Origin: Linyphia triangularis
Lineage: Eukaryota; Arthropoda; Arachnida; Araneae; Linyphiidae
Assembly: GCA_963978545.1 (NCBI GenBank)
Contig: OZ021724.1
Coordinates: forward strand, 101,506,163 to 101,570,162
DNA length: 64,000 bases
Direction: 5' to 3'
Shown here one piece after another: positions 1 to 12,177 of this stretch; within the stretch, counting starts at the first letter, position 1, and each line of letters opens with the position of its first letter. The notes beneath the pieces are model-generated. The model was not told where the DNA came from. It did not search any database and saw only the letters and a list, made by a program, of their open reading frames with translations. Position numbers and translations under genes: made by a program.

Positions 1-258
1 TAGGGCTAGGCGGCCTCTTCCGGTGATGAGATGGGCCGTTGGGTTCTCTTGACTTGGTCTGTTTCTAATTGCGTTTCCGTTTCTTTTTCGGTAATTTGTG
101 TTTGCTCTTTCCGTTTCTTTACAGTACTGGATAGGGTGGTATTCCCTTACAGTGCTAAAGTTCGCTTGTTCCTCCGTAATTCAATTGTTCGTTGTTGGAA
201 GTGCTCATTTGCAAGCTTAAGCCTTACGTTCAGCTTTAGGAGAGATCGTTATCCCCTC
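1..258 (-). other. Unique segment with a broken, charged minus-strand reading frame
   Basis: On the minus strand a frame runs from 248 down to the stop at 6-8, interrupted by a TAA at 147-149 and preceded by an in-frame TAA at 249-251. The part after the inner stop codes for a Lys/Glu/Gln/Thr-rich tail. The minus strand is purine-rich here, which alone gives Lys/Glu codons, so the frame may be chance. I do not recognise the product. The right edge is the target duplication of the adjacent R1 element. Confidence 0.15.
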
Positions 259-307
259 CATGGGCCCCCCCAGGAGGGTGCAAGCATTTGCACCCCCTTG
301 GCTCTTG

Positions 308-339
<32 letters not shown>

Positions 340-1034
340 TGAGGGAAAAGATTTAAATTTCAAGATAAAAACAAAGCATATATGCCGATTATATAGGTTA
401 TGTTGCAATGAAGATTTTTTTCTATTAATTTAGTCTTTTGTTTCTTTCCCATGTCGTTTTTTATAGCTACTTTGCGTGACGATTTTCTGGCGCTTGTTCT
501 CTATGATTATTAGAGGCTGATGACTAGAAGCATTTATTCCTTTTATTGTATAATCATTTCCTGTGTAGTTCTCAAAATTCTAGGAAAATGTTCTGTTTTT
601 TAAGTCATCAGATATACTATCTTGAAATCTATTTTTAGAATTCAATTGAACATATTCCAATACTACTTTCGTGTATCATTTTGAATTTTTTTTTTCCATT
701 ATATTCAATACTTAGAAGAAATAAAGTGTTACTTTATCGTATTTGTGCATCTTCGAGTTCCTCTATTCTAAACACTGTCTCTTGAATGCCGTGAGATCTA
801 GTTGGATAATAAAAAAAAAAATCGTTAAAAATGTATGTATATTTTAGTATTTTGTATTTTTTTTTCTTTTTAACAGGGTTGCGCTTTTCAAAAATATATA
901 CCATGCATTTTAAATATTCTCAAAGAGTAAAATTTATAATGCATAAAATTTAATAACATTTCTAAAAAAATTAACTATTTTGATAAAAATCTTGTCATGC
1001 ACCCCCCTTGCAAATATTCCTGTGGGCGCCCATG
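259..1034 (+). mobile_element. R1 hAT-type MITE, copy A
   Basis: The element begins CATGGGCCCCCCCAGGAGG and ends in the inverted form GGGCGCCCATG. An exact 8-bp direct duplication, ATCCCCTC, flanks it (251-258 and 1035-1042), as expected of hAT transposition. It has no transposase frame; a long A run and the block reading TTGCGCTTTTCAAAAATATA are shared with the other copies. The apparent frame starting at 31 runs into this A tract and is not a gene. Confidence 0.85.
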
Positions 1035-1084
1035 ATCCCCTCCCTACCAAATTTACCTGATGTGACACTTTTTCGAACATATTA

Positions 1085-1200
1085 TCTAGAACTGCAGTTC
1101 CCAACCTTTTTACTTGGTGCAGTATGGACCATGTGTTGCCCTTGCACCGTTAAACTTCAACCGACCAACCCAACCTTTTTAGGGCTTTTTACGAAAATTA
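1085..1200 (-). repeat. R4 short interspersed repeat, copy 1
   Basis: Read on the minus strand this resembles segments at 33448-33510 and 35612-35690. All share a GGTTGG-type start, then a core like GCAAGGGCAACACATGG followed by GCGCC or GCACC. Family origin is unknown; a short tRNA-less SINE or a domesticated transposon piece are both possible. Confidence 0.45.
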
Positions 1201-1241
1201 TCCTTTAATGAAATGACATAAACTAAAAACTCGAAAATAGC

Positions 1242-2025
1242 CTAGGGCACTACCAGAAATATTTCCAAGGGGGTGCAAAGCTAGATTTTTATCAAAATAA
1301 TTAATTTTTTTTTAGAAATGTTAATTAATAATTATGCATTATAAATTATACTCATTGAGAATAGTTAAAATTCATGGTATATATTTTTAAAAGCGCAACC
1401 CTGATTATGAGAAAAAATACAAAATAGTAAAAATATAAAAATATTTATTTTTAATTTTTTTTTTTTTTTTTATTATCCAACTAGATCTCACGGCATTCAA
1501 GAGACAGTGTTTAGAATAGAGGAACTCGAAGATGCACAAATACGATAAAGTAATATTTTATTTTTTCTAAGTTTCGGATATAATGAAAAAAAAAAAAAAA
1601 AAATTCAAAATGATACACTAAGGCAGTATTGGAATATGTTCAATTGAATTCTAAAAATAGATTTCAAGATAGTATATCTGATGACTTAAAAAAACAAAAC
1701 ATTTTCCTAGAATTTTGAGAACTACACAGGAAATGATTATACAATAAAAGGAATAAATGCTTCTAGTCATCAGCCTCTAATAATCATAGAGAACAAGCGC
1801 CAGAAAATCGTCACTCAAAGTAGCTATAAAAAAAAGACAAAAGAAAGAAACAAAAGACTAAATTAGTAGAAGAAAAAAATAAATGCTCATTGTAACAGAA
1901 AAGTATAAACGGCATGTGTGCTTTCTTAATTTTGGAATTTACATCTTTTCCCCCACTTTTTAAAAAAAATTCAAGAACCAAAGGGGTGCAAGTGCACCTC
2001 CTTGCACCCTCCTGGGGGAGCCTTT
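1242..2025 (-). mobile_element. R1 hAT-type MITE, copy B (inverted relative to copy A)
   Basis: Same family as copy A in the opposite orientation. It starts at CTAGGGCAC and ends near CCTGGGGGAGCC. Internal blocks match copy A in reverse order, including AGGCTGATGACTAGAAGC. Its termini are worn and I see no 8-bp duplication, so it is older or rearranged. Copies A and B form an inverted pair about 200 bp apart. Confidence 0.8.
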
Positions 2026-2430
2026 TCGTACCTACTCGCCAAATGTCAAGGAGGTTATAGAAAGTAGTTTCTAAATGCACTGGGCTAGAAGATTGTAACA
2101 CAGCGATTGTAGGGAATAATTATTACTAGGAATTCCTCTTAACCGCCCGTAATGGATATTCAATTTTCTGTTACAACCACGCAAACCAATTGAGTTCACT
2201 AAATATAGAAGAAAAACAAATTCCACTTGTCTGTCAGCCTTTTGTTGAAGTAATATTTTCTTCTTTCTGTATTAAACTGTGATTGAAACAATTTAAAACC
2301 ATGATACCTCGTTCAATTATTAATGGTAAATTCCAAACTCCTTCAGTTTCCTTCTGTTAAATAATTCTGAATAAATTAATAAAATCTCCTTTAGTTTCGG
2401 GGGATCTGTCGGAGTATTGTTTTAATACAT
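2026..2430. other. Unassigned AT-rich sequence
   Basis: No coding frame, RNA gene or repeat similarity to the rest of the window is visible. It separates R1 copy B from a tandem array. Confidence 0.5.
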
Positions 2431-3185
2431 GTGAATTTTTTGCATCTGGTAGAAAACAGTAATATAAGCTCATTAATAATACTTTAAGAGCGTATAAATA
2501 AATAATTAATTAATTTAAAAAAAATTATAAGCTAACTTATGAAAACATTTAATATATGTGAATTTTTTTGCATCAGGTAGAAAAGCAGTAATATAAGCTC
2601 ATACCAATATTTTTAGGGTACATAAATAATGAATAAAAAAAATCTTTTAATAAGTTAGCTTATAAAAAAATTGATGAATTTTTTTTTTGCATCAGGTAGA
2701 AAAACAGAAATATGTAAGCTCATTAACAATATTTTAAGGGAATATAAATAATGAATTAAAAAAAAAAATGTTTTTATAAGCAAGCTTTTAAAAACATTTA
2801 ATGCGTGTGAATTTTTTGCTCCAGGTATAAAAACAGTACTATAAGCTCATTAACAATATTCTAAGGAAGTATAAATTATAAATTAAAAAAAAAAAAAAAA
2901 CTGGCCTTAAAAACTTTCTAAAGGGAAATAAAAATAAAACACTCAAAATTTTTTCACCTAAAATTTTGTTATTGAAGTAATGCTATTGTTATTATACCTG
3001 GTGTAAAAATTATAAAAACAGTACTATAAGCTCACTAACAATATTATAAGGAATCATAAATTATAAATTTAAAAAAAAAATTAAACTGGCCTTAAAAACT
3101 TTCTAAAGGGAAATAAAAATAAAACACTCAAAATTTTTTCACCTAAAATTTTGTTATTGAAGTAATGCTATTGTTATTATACCTG
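2431..3185. repeat. Irregular two-part tandem array
   Basis: Four units of 115 to 134 bp begin with GTGAATTTTTTGCAT or a close variant at 2431, 2558, 2673 and 2806, each followed by AGTAATATAAGCTCATTA and an A-rich stretch. They pass into a longer unit of about 179 bp repeated twice (2821-2996 and 2997-3185), which adds a block containing TTAAAAACTTTCTAAAGGGA. The short and long units share the ATAAGCTCA segment, so the long unit probably arose from the short one. Confidence 0.75.
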
Positions 3186-5220
3186 CTATAAAAATTCGTA
3201 CTTTCTAAATCAATAATTTGTCAGATTTTGTAGCCAAGAATGTAAAGCATTTGGGAGAGAGTGGCTGACGATCTCTTATGTTATTTAAAGCGGAGAAAAA
3301 CATTAGAACGATATCCTTTTCATGTCCAACAACATTAAAAATGCTTTTAAATGCTGTCAATGAAAAATATACTTCGAAGAATTAAAGATAATTTTCTATA
3401 AATGCATTACAATTTCGCAAGAATAATGAAGCTTCTTTGGGACATTTATCAAGTAATCAAAAACACCAACTAATTTTACTAGACCATAGAATTCTGTATA
3501 GCTAAGCACAAACAGTTTCGCTGATTTGTTGTTGAACCCCTTTACCAACATGATAAGGGAAATAAGAAGATAGTTTTCGAAAGGTCTTGGAAAAATGGAC
3601 AAATTATCAATTAAAAAATAAATATGTATTGAATAAAACCAAAATTACGAATTATCAGTGAGAGTTATTGATCTGGATGAAGATCTTTTTTCTGCTGAGC
3701 TTTATTTCCTATCAAACAAAATAAAATGCTATCATTAGATAATATTCGTAACTCTAATTACTCTTCCATGATGAATTATTGAGATAGTCACCAGTTCCAT
3801 CTTTATATATTTGGTCACTCTATGCACCAGATAGTGATGACAAATTTTAATAGATTTATATAGAATAAAGTAATGGTTTACTCTTTACTTTTAGATCGTC
3901 AAACCATGGTTCCTATAACCTAAGTAATGAATTAAGCTTACCATGGTTGGTTGGATTTCTGGCGGTTGGTTGAATTTTTTTTTGCAAACCAAATTGCTCA
4001 AAAGTGTGGTCCGGTGTCCGTCTCCACTCAATGTTTGGACCTGCTCAGTAAAGGCCTTGTGTACGCATGCGCTTGTTTGTATAAAAAGAGATATATGCCG
4101 ATGTTGTTCAGTTGTATTGATGTATAGATGTTTTATAAAACTCAAATAAAAAAAATAAAAAAACTTTGTAATGAGCTTGTACTTAAGGCCTATGATAAAC
4201 TGTTCATCAGCCTAACCTAAGCCTATTATTATTTCTTTCTCATTTTAAGCTCTGTTGAAGATACGACTTTTTTGCTAAGAATGGCACTGTAGCTTTTGTG
4301 CCAAATACAACCAACCATCCTCACTTGGTAAATATTAGCATATTCTTTTATTAATGACTTGTTAAAGCTTTCACTGATCTCGCCTACATTAAGAATGCCC
4401 TTGAATCAACTTTCTGTGTTTTCTCCAATCTCTTATACGATCCTTTTCTATGTAAATGGAGATAAAAAACCACTAGTTTTGTTTCGAATGCATGGTGGGA
4501 ATAAATGAGATATACATCATCCAACGTTTTTTAAGAGACGGTAGCTCAAGCCTGGGGAGCAGGAAATCAACCGATTTCTTTTTTTAAAAAAAAAAAAAAA
4601 CCTCCATTCTCTTAGCATCTCTCATCAAAGATTCCTCCCGACGAAAGAATTTGCATCCATCGAGACAATCCAGACATGATCACGACATCATGAACTACAT
4701 GGATTGATTCTGTTCCCTGTGCGTGCAACACATATCTACCGACTATCAGGAGCGACCGCAAACAAGTGAATTTTTTTTTTTTTTTCAAATTCAAAAATCT
4801 TTTTAAAAAGTTTAATTCTTTTTGGATTGGAGGGACCACCCATGGCGACTACGTTGGCGACTCTTCTCCATTTTGTTTAGAATTGGTGACGACATCATTG
4901 GGCATCGAGTCCTTTTAGTCAACAAAATGAGATGATTGAAGGTTTGCCTAAACAAACAACCTCCCCTGACAATAGTTCTCGGTATCCCAATAATCCATGC
5001 TAAGTGATGCGCAAACTACAAGCGATGATAAGTCGGTTGTCAATAATCCATCAAAGTCACTGACCACCTGATTCGAAATGGATTATGCCGTCAAATATGC
5101 GCATTTTTTTTATTTATTTTTCATCCACTGTTGTTAGAATTCATTATTATCTCTCACTTGGAATTTGTTACGCAGTAGGGAACCATCCGACCGTTGCCAA
5201 TTTGTGAAAAAATAAGCATT
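3186..5220. other. Unassigned sequence without a recognisable gene
   Basis: Only short chance frames occur. 4600-4860 is less AT-rich than its surroundings and contains no repeat I can match elsewhere in the window. A TC/T-rich run lies near 4768. I see no RNA gene or promoter I would defend. Confidence 0.4.
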
Positions 5221-6620
5221 AACTTTAGATCAAAACTTTAAGTCCATGAAGCAGGGCCGTAGATAGGGGGGGGGGGGACCGACTAGATACTCCCTCTCCG
5301 AAATTGTGTGAAATCTTGTTTTACCTGTTTCCCATACTTTTTTGTATAACTTGTTGTGTAACTTGTTACATGTATTTAATTAAATCTTTAATCCCCCCTC
5401 CCACCAAAAAAAAAAAAAAATCCTGTCTACGAACTTTCCATAAAGTATAATAATTTACTAAGGTAAACAGACTATTTGTTCTAAACAATGATTTTTCTGA
5501 ACAATTAGTTTATAAAATAAGCTTTTTTATTAGCTATTAACAAAATAAGTTAAATTATGAACAAGTTATTTATGGTAGCTTAGAGCTTGCGGTTCTTACT
5601 TCGCAAAATAAAATATTTTACTAAGGTAAACAAACTATTTGCTCTAAATGTTAATTTTTTTCAACAATTAGTTTATAAATTAAGCTTTTTCATTAGCTAT
5701 TGACAAAATAAATCCATGAAGTGATCAAAACTTTAAGTCAATGAAGTATAATATTTTACTAAGGTAAGAAAACTATTTGTTCTAAATATGAATTTTTCTC
5801 AATAATTAATTTATAAATTAAGCTTTTTTATTAGCTATTAACTAAATAAGTTAAATTATGAATAAGTTGTTTCTGGTAACTTAGAGCTTGAGGTTCTTAC
5901 GTTGTAAAAAAAAAAATATTTTACTAAGTAAAATAGACTATTTGTTCTAAATATTAATTTTTCTCAACAATTAGTCTCTAAATTAAGCTTTTTCATAACT
6001 GTTAACAAGAGAAATCCATAAGTAATCTAAACTTTAAGTCCATGAAATATAATATTTTACTAAGGTAAACAGACTATATTAATTTTTCTCAACAATTAGT
6101 TTCTAAATTAAGCTTTTTCATTAACTGTTAACAAAAGAAATCCATGAGTAATATAAACTTTAAGTCCATCAAATATAATACTTTACTAAGGTAAACAGAC
6201 TATTCGTTCAAAACATTAATTTTTCAGAGCAATTAGTTTGTAAATTAAGCTTTTTCATTAGCTATTAACAAAACAAGTTAAGTTATGAATAAGTTATTTC
6301 TGGTAACTTAGAGCTTGCGGTTCTTACGTTTCAAAATAAAATATTTTGCTAAGGTAAACAGACTATTTGTTCTAAATATTAATTTTTCTTAACAATTAGT
6401 TTATAATTTAAGCTTTTTCATTAACTATTACCAAAATAAATCGATAAGTGATCGAAACTTTAAGTCCATGAAATATAATATTTTACTAAGGCAAACAGAC
6501 TATTTGTTCTAAATATTAATTTTTCAGAGCAATTAGTTTGACGCTTTTTCATTAACTATTAACAAAATAAGTCAAATTTTGAATAAGTTATTTCTGGTAA
6601 CTTAGAGCTTGTATTTAATA
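5221..6620. repeat. Tandem array of two alternating unit types
   Basis: All units share ATATTTTACTAAGGTAAACA, TATTTGTTCTAAA, TTTCTCAACAATTAGTTT and AAGCTTTTTCATTAGCTATT. One unit type then continues with GGTAACTTAGAGCTTGCGG and the other with AAACTTTAAGTCCATGAA. The two types alternate irregularly across about 1.2 kb, so unit length varies between about 125 and 170 bp. A small hAT-like MITE interrupts the left edge. There is no coding content. Confidence 0.75.
5252..5437 (+). mobile_element. Small hAT-like MITE inside a tandem array
   Basis: It begins CAGGGCCGTAGATAGGGG and ends near TCCTGTCTACGAACTTT, so CCGTAGAYAGG is inverted at the two ends. Near-perfect 8-bp flanks, CCATGAAG and CCATAAAG, sit at 5244-5251 and 5438-5445. 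A G run and an A run flank the interior. The insertion splits the first unit of the array that continues to 6620. Confidence 0.6.
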
Positions 6621-7084
6621 TGCTGCAAAATTAAGATATTTTCAATACATTGTCTTTTTTGTATTTTCCGTAAATATCACCTGAGTGGGAGTAAATTGGA
6701 TCTCTTTGGAAAAATTATCTTTTTTGAAATATTTGTTTGGATATTTGCTGCAAAAGTGCTACTATTGTGGCAGTAATTTGTAAATAAGTTTTGAACATTA
6801 GAATTTGAAGAAATATTAAATCTACACTGATTTGGATAAGTTAAAATTAACAATCAGCTTATCCACATCAGTAGAATAGATTTTTGTTGCAAAGTGAATT
6901 TTCAAAACTAGACTAACTTTTGAAACTAATCGATCCACAATATTCCATATTGGATATTTGTTGCAAAGATATTACTTATTGCAGTATTCTATTAGATCTT
7001 TGTTGCACAGTTAATTTTGAACTTTCTACAACTATCCACTCCACAGTATCATTACTTGGAATTAACTATTCCTAACAGACAGAT
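6621..7084. other. Unassigned AT-rich sequence
   Basis: Contains three short variants of TTTGTTGCAAAG with spacers, suggesting a decayed minisatellite. No gene is visible. Confidence 0.35.
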
Positions 7085-7800
7085 TATTATAATTATTTTT
7101 TTTTAAATCCTTTATATTAACTTCGATTTTGTATGATTGTCGTTGGCGGGTAAATCTGCTAAGGCCTAATTAACCTCAATGCCACCATCCAATCGGGCTG
7201 AAACATTACAGATAGATTCGATGTCGATGACTTTGCACTCTATCAAAGTTTGATATATCACTGAAAGGTCGCTTTTACGGAATACTATTAAACTAACTTG
7301 CCGTTATCGAATCGCGCTTAAATAGCATTTAACCGATCATTAAAGAAACCCTTTTTACAAAAATTGTTTTAATAAATAAATAAATAAATAAATGAATGAA
7401 TGAATGAATGAATGAATGAATGAATGCATGAATGAGTGAATGAATGAATGAATGAATGAATGAATGAATGAATGAATGAATGAATGAATGAATGAATGAA
7501 TGAATAAATAAATAAATAAATGAATGAATGAATGAATAAATAATGAATGAATGAATGAATGAATAAACAAACAAACAAATAAATAAATAAATTGTTTTAA
7601 TCAGAATAAATAAAAGATATTAAGATGATGTTAGTGCATAAATTCACATTCATTTTTAATGAATAAATTTTGAAAAGTAGTTTGCCGCATATTTGGCTTA
7701 TAGAGATGTTTTTAATGTTTAAAATTAGAAGCTAGTATCAAGCACTTGCTGCCAACAGAATCCACGCTTTGTTAATAAATATGCAAATAGGCAATGCCTA
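7085..7800 (+). mobile_element. R2 interspersed element, copy 1, with tetranucleotide expansion
   Basis: R2 is recognised by AAATCCTTTATATTAACTTC at one end, then CCGTCATCCAATC-like and CTTTTACGGAATACTA blocks, TTTATTTATTCTGATTAAAA in the middle and a GCGCCG-bearing far end. The far end in other copies starts with ATCCTTTATATGCATTG, so a short inverted AAATCCTTTATAT probably forms the termini and R2 is a non-autonomous DNA transposon. No protein is encoded. Here its centre has expanded into a 220-bp GAAT/AAAT array. Confidence 0.6.
7373..7592. repeat. (AAAT)n / (GAAT)n tetranucleotide microsatellite
   Basis: About 220 bp of AATA, GAAT and ACAA tetranucleotides in blocks, which creates artefactual FIHS-repeat reading frames on the minus strand in all three frames. 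It lies exactly where other R2 copies have the short motif AATAAATAAA. Confidence 0.95.
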
Positions 7801-9229
7801 TAAAGGATCAATATTAAACACTTTTTTATGGGTTATTCTGTAACCATGTTTTGTTACATCCAGATCTAACAAAACATGGCGCGATCACCAAAATCCTCGA
7901 CACTGATATTTTAACCTTAATTTAACACTTCCGTTATCCTTTATTACACATCGAGAGATTGAAACTACTACTTTGGATGTTTGGTTCTTTTACGTAATGC
8001 AGCATACTCAGGTGGGCATTGATATGCGTGATGAGTTTGTTGATTTATGCATATCACCTCACGAGCACGAAGTTTTCGAAAACAACAAGATTATTATTTC
8101 ATTTCGGTGGAGAGATGTCTGTGATTGATTTCTTCAAGACAGAAGTGTTGTAAACAGGAGGTTGTGAATGTATTTAGAAGATGATGCATCGTTTCCTGGC
8201 ATGATTCAAACATAGGTCGTGGTTTCCGTTGGGTGTTTAAAGTGGTCATTCCGATTCGGTTTTTTCATTTACTTCATTTCACTTTGAAAATCAAGTGGCC
8301 GTAATTTAAAATTTTAAAGATAAGAGTTCTGGGACTTAAAGATTGAGTTAAAGATAGTTAAATTTGTGCCTGGAAACAGATTCGATTGATTTAATGCGTG
8401 ACTGAATGTTAAGTATTTTTTATTCTGGTCAGATTTTAAAGCTGCTATTAAAACATTTTTGTTGAGATAAAGTATTTGCTCTTAAAATGTTTGATCTAGT
8501 ATTTTGAATTGATATCTTTGATTAATACTTTTTACTAAACTAAATAGTCTTTTTAGATTACTTTTTAGAGATATAACAATTTAACACTTATTGAGATGGT
8601 CAAAAATATTTCTTATCCACCACATTGAAAAAGTAATGTAATCACCTGAAAAAAAATTGAGCTAGCTTTTTTGCGTAGATGTCTTTTATAAGTGTTTGTC
8701 TGAAAATACTGAATTGATTGTAGTTAATATTTAGATTGGTTCATAGGAATACTGAGATTTTTGTTCCTTTAACATGATAGCAATATAGCATGCCTGTCGA
8801 TGACTTTTCAGTTTCAGTATACTTTGAATTTCAATAAATTTTTTAATAAATTTTTTATGCTATTTAATAGACAACTTCAGTTATAAGTTAATAGAAATCT
8901 ACGTATATCATTCTGACTGTACGATGTCCATATTATAAGGTAAATTCCAAATTAAAAACTATACAGTCTAACAGATTTCGTGACATTCTTTTCATTAAGT
9001 GTTACTTAAATTCATTTTATTAGTGAATATTATTCTTTTTTCATTCCCCCCTATTGATATCTGTAATCTTAAATATCGTCTTGGATGGGAAAGCCAGAGA
9101 TTCTTCTAACTCTTTTTTTGTGTCAAAGAAGGGGGGAAAAAAATGCTTATCATTCTTTTTGTATTGATTTTACTTTCTTTGTGGAAAATTTGAGATTGTT
9201 AAGTAGGAGAGTATAAAATTATTTAAAAT
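7801..9229. other. Unassigned sequence without a recognisable gene
   Basis: No frame longer than about 60 codons and no match to other repeats in the window. It is AT-rich and moderately complex, and could hold unique intergenic or intronic sequence. Confidence 0.4.
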
Positions 9230-10085
9230 GAATAATTAGTACATAATAGAATAAAATGATAAATTTAATTTTAAAAAAATATAAGATAATTATAATTTAA
9301 ATGTTATAAAATAATGCTAACTTAAATATTATAAAATGATTATAATCTGAATATTATAAAATAACTATAATTTATAAAATAATTATAATTTTAAAGTGCT
9401 ATAAAATAATTGTAATTTTAAAATATTATAAAAAAATTATAATTTTAAAATATAATAAAACAAATATAATTCAAGTATTTAAAATAATACTAATTTAAAT
9501 GTTCTAAGAAAATATTAATTTAAATGTTATAAAATAATTATAATTTATATTTTGTAAAAAAACTATATTCTAAATATTATAAAATAATGATAATTTACAA
9601 AATAATAATTATTTTTAAACAATTATCGTTTATAAAATGACCATATATTTAAAATATTATAAAATAGTTACAATTTTAAAATAAAACAAAATAATTATAT
9701 TTCAATTATTATAAAATAATCATAATTTTAAAATATTCTAAAATAATTATAATTTAAATGTAATTAATAACAATTCAAATATTATAAAATAATTATAATC
9801 TAAAAATTATAAAATAATTAGTATTTATATTACTTCAAATTATAATATTGTAAATTTATAATATTTTAAAATTATTGAAGTTATAAAATAAAGTAAAATA
9901 ATTATAATTTTAAAATACTATAAAATAATTGTAATTAAATATCATAAAATAATTAAAATTTAAATATTATATACAAAATTAATATAATTGAAATATTATG
10001 AAATCAGTATAGCTGAAATATTATAAATAAAATTGTTGTAATTTAATAGTTATAAAATAATTAAAAATATAATCATGTAAAATTA
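9230..10085. repeat. Long AT-only quasi-periodic array
   Basis: About 850 bp made almost only of A and T, built from variants of TATTATAAAATAATTATAAT repeated with a loose period of 20 to 45 bases. It has no coding capacity. Strand separation would be easy here, so it could act as a matrix-attachment-like region, but that is inference. Confidence 0.8.
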
Positions 10086-10347
10086 ATTTTTAATAATTTT
10101 TTTAACATCCAATAAGATGTGAAAACAAAAGCTATACAGGAAACTGCTTAAAAGTAGCTGCGTAAAGTAATTAAATGAAGTTTTTTCGGATAGCTGCTAT
10201 TTGAAAACCACTTTTACGATTAGATTCGAAATCTCACCGTTACTAAATCATTAAGTAAAAATCTACGAAATTATCATGAAACCTTATCAAAATGTGAGAG
10301 CTAAAAGTAAAAATATATGTCCTTTAAATCATTCGACAGTACTTTAA

Positions 10348-11596
10348 TCCCTTACATGGCAGTGGGAAGTATATTTCCCACCAACTTCATTTATTTTTAA
10401 TTGTCTATGGGAAGCTATTTTCCCACCTATGATTTGTACGATGGACTAAAGTTGGTGACCATATGCCAACTTTACAAAAAACGTCTAGACATTGCCGTTT
10501 GGGCTTTACTAAAGCACATGAGAAGCCCCCCAGGAGGGTGCAAGGAGGTGCACTTGCACACCCCACCCCTGGCTCTTGAAAATTTTTAAAAAATGGGGGG
10601 AAAGATGTAATTTCCAAGATTAAAAAAGCACATATGCCATTTATACTTTTATACTACAATAAACATTTTTTTTTCTTCTATTAATTTAGTCTTTTGTTTC
10701 TTTCTTATGTCGTTTTTTATAGCTACTTGAGTGACGATTTTCTGGCGCTTGTTCTCTATGATTATTAGAGGCTGATGACTAGAAGCATTTATTCCTTTTA
10801 TTGTATAATCATTTCCTGTGTAGTTCTCAAAATTGTATTAAACTGTTTTGTTTTTTAAGTCATCAGATATACTAGCTTGAAATCTGTTTTTAGAATTTAA
10901 TTGAACATATTCCAATACTGCCTTCATGTTTCATTTTGATTTTTTTTTTTTTTTTCGTTATATCCGAAACTTCAAAGAAATAAAAAAAATGTACTCTTCT
11001 GTATTTTTGCATCTTTGAGTTCCTCTATTCTAAACACTGTCTCTTGAATACCGTGAGATCTAGTTGGATGATAAAAAAAAAAAAAAAAAATTGTTAAAAA
11101 TATATATTTTAAAATTTTTACTACTTTGTATTTTTTTCTCTTTATCAGGGTTGCGCTTTCAAAAATATATACCATGAATTTTAACTATTCTCAAAGAGTA
11201 TAATTTATAATGCATAATTATTAATTAACATTTTAAAAAAAATTAATGATTTTGATAAAAATCTAGCTTTGCACCCCCTTGCAAATATTCCTGGGGACAC
11301 CCATGATGAGAAGAGAACAAGATACGTTTGTACAGATTGCAATGTCCTACTATGTGTTACAAATACAAATTTTAAGACCAACAACAGGCTCATGTTTTCT
11401 GAAATTTCATGGAAAGTAATAGGCATAAATTATCAAACTTTGGAAAACAAAAAATATCTAATTTAAAATTCATTTTATAGATTTAAGTACTTGCAAATTA
11501 TATTTCATAAATATTGTAAAAGGCGATGTAAAAAGAATTGCAAAATATAGCTCCCAATGGGCGGTGTGAAACATATTTCCCACCATATAAATGGTT
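10348..11596 (+). pseudogene. piggyBac-type element remnant with C-terminal Cys-rich domain, interrupted by R1 copy C
   Basis: TTAA flanks both ends (10344-10347 and 11597-11600), the target duplication typical of piggyBac. The left end TCCCTTACATGGCAGTGGGA matches, inverted and with small gaps, the right end before 11597. Between 11306 and 11390 a frame reads RTRYVCTDCNVLLCVTNTNF, resembling the C-terminal cysteine-rich domain of piggyBac transposases (Cys-x2-Cys then Leu-Cys-Val). The catalytic core is missing and the frame ends soon after. Removing the R1 insertion and one copy of its duplication leaves about 460 bp of piggyBac sequence. Family assignment is good from the ends and fair from the protein. 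Confidence 0.6.
10526..11305 (+). mobile_element. R1 hAT-type MITE, copy C
   Basis: Flanked by a perfect 8-bp duplication ATGAGAAG (10518-10525 and 11306-11313). The left end starts at CCCCCCAGGAGGGTGCAAG, so the outermost CATGGG is missing, while the right end keeps ACACCCATG. Its interior has the same blocks as copies A, B, D and E. It sits inside the piggyBac remnant and is therefore the younger of the two. Confidence 0.85.
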
Positions 11597-11600
11597 TTAA

Positions 11601-12173
11601 AGAGCAAATTAATTTTAGGATATAAGCTAAATTGATTTCTTTTCATAAATCAATCTCAATCCCAAAAATATTTTAACATAACATTACTGGATAAAAAAAA
11701 AAAATGGCCTTATATAGGATTAATGCCTTTTTTTCGAATATTTCAAATATTTCAAATATTCAAAATTTCAAATATTTTATTAATACAGCAAATAAGTGGC
11801 CTATTTTAGGCAATGGAAATTCGAATGGTATAACAGTGAAAAATTAAATTTCCATCTGTGAACATTTCATTTTTATACTCAATTGTAGTTTTAAAATATT
11901 ATATCGAACAAATATATGAGGGGCCTATGTTCCAAATGAACAATAGCCATTGTATGAAAACCAGAAAACTTAAAAAAGAAAAATGCTACAAACCATCTTT
12001 AAGATTGTTACCACCTTTAAGACTGCATGTAATACTTTAAAACATATATATCCTGGTTGTGTGCACACAGTAAATAAATCTTGGTTCTATTATTATTAAA
12101 TAAATTAAACTTGGAATGGGAACTGTAAAACATTTCCATAGGACTTTAGAATCTACAAAGAAATGAACTTGAT
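11601..12173. other. Unassigned AT-rich sequence
   Basis: No gene or RNA. A short direct repetition of TTTCAAATATT occurs near 11740. Confidence 0.4.
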
Positions 12174-12177
12174 TTAA

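Noticed and set aside
31..342. 103-codon frame ending in a Lys run
   Set aside because: It crosses the target duplication into a MITE and ends in its A tract.
7329..7578. Three minus-strand frames reading FIHSFIHS, and the similar 170-codon frame at 29784-30296
   Set aside because: A stop-free tetranucleotide repeat keeps all three frames open; no coding signal.
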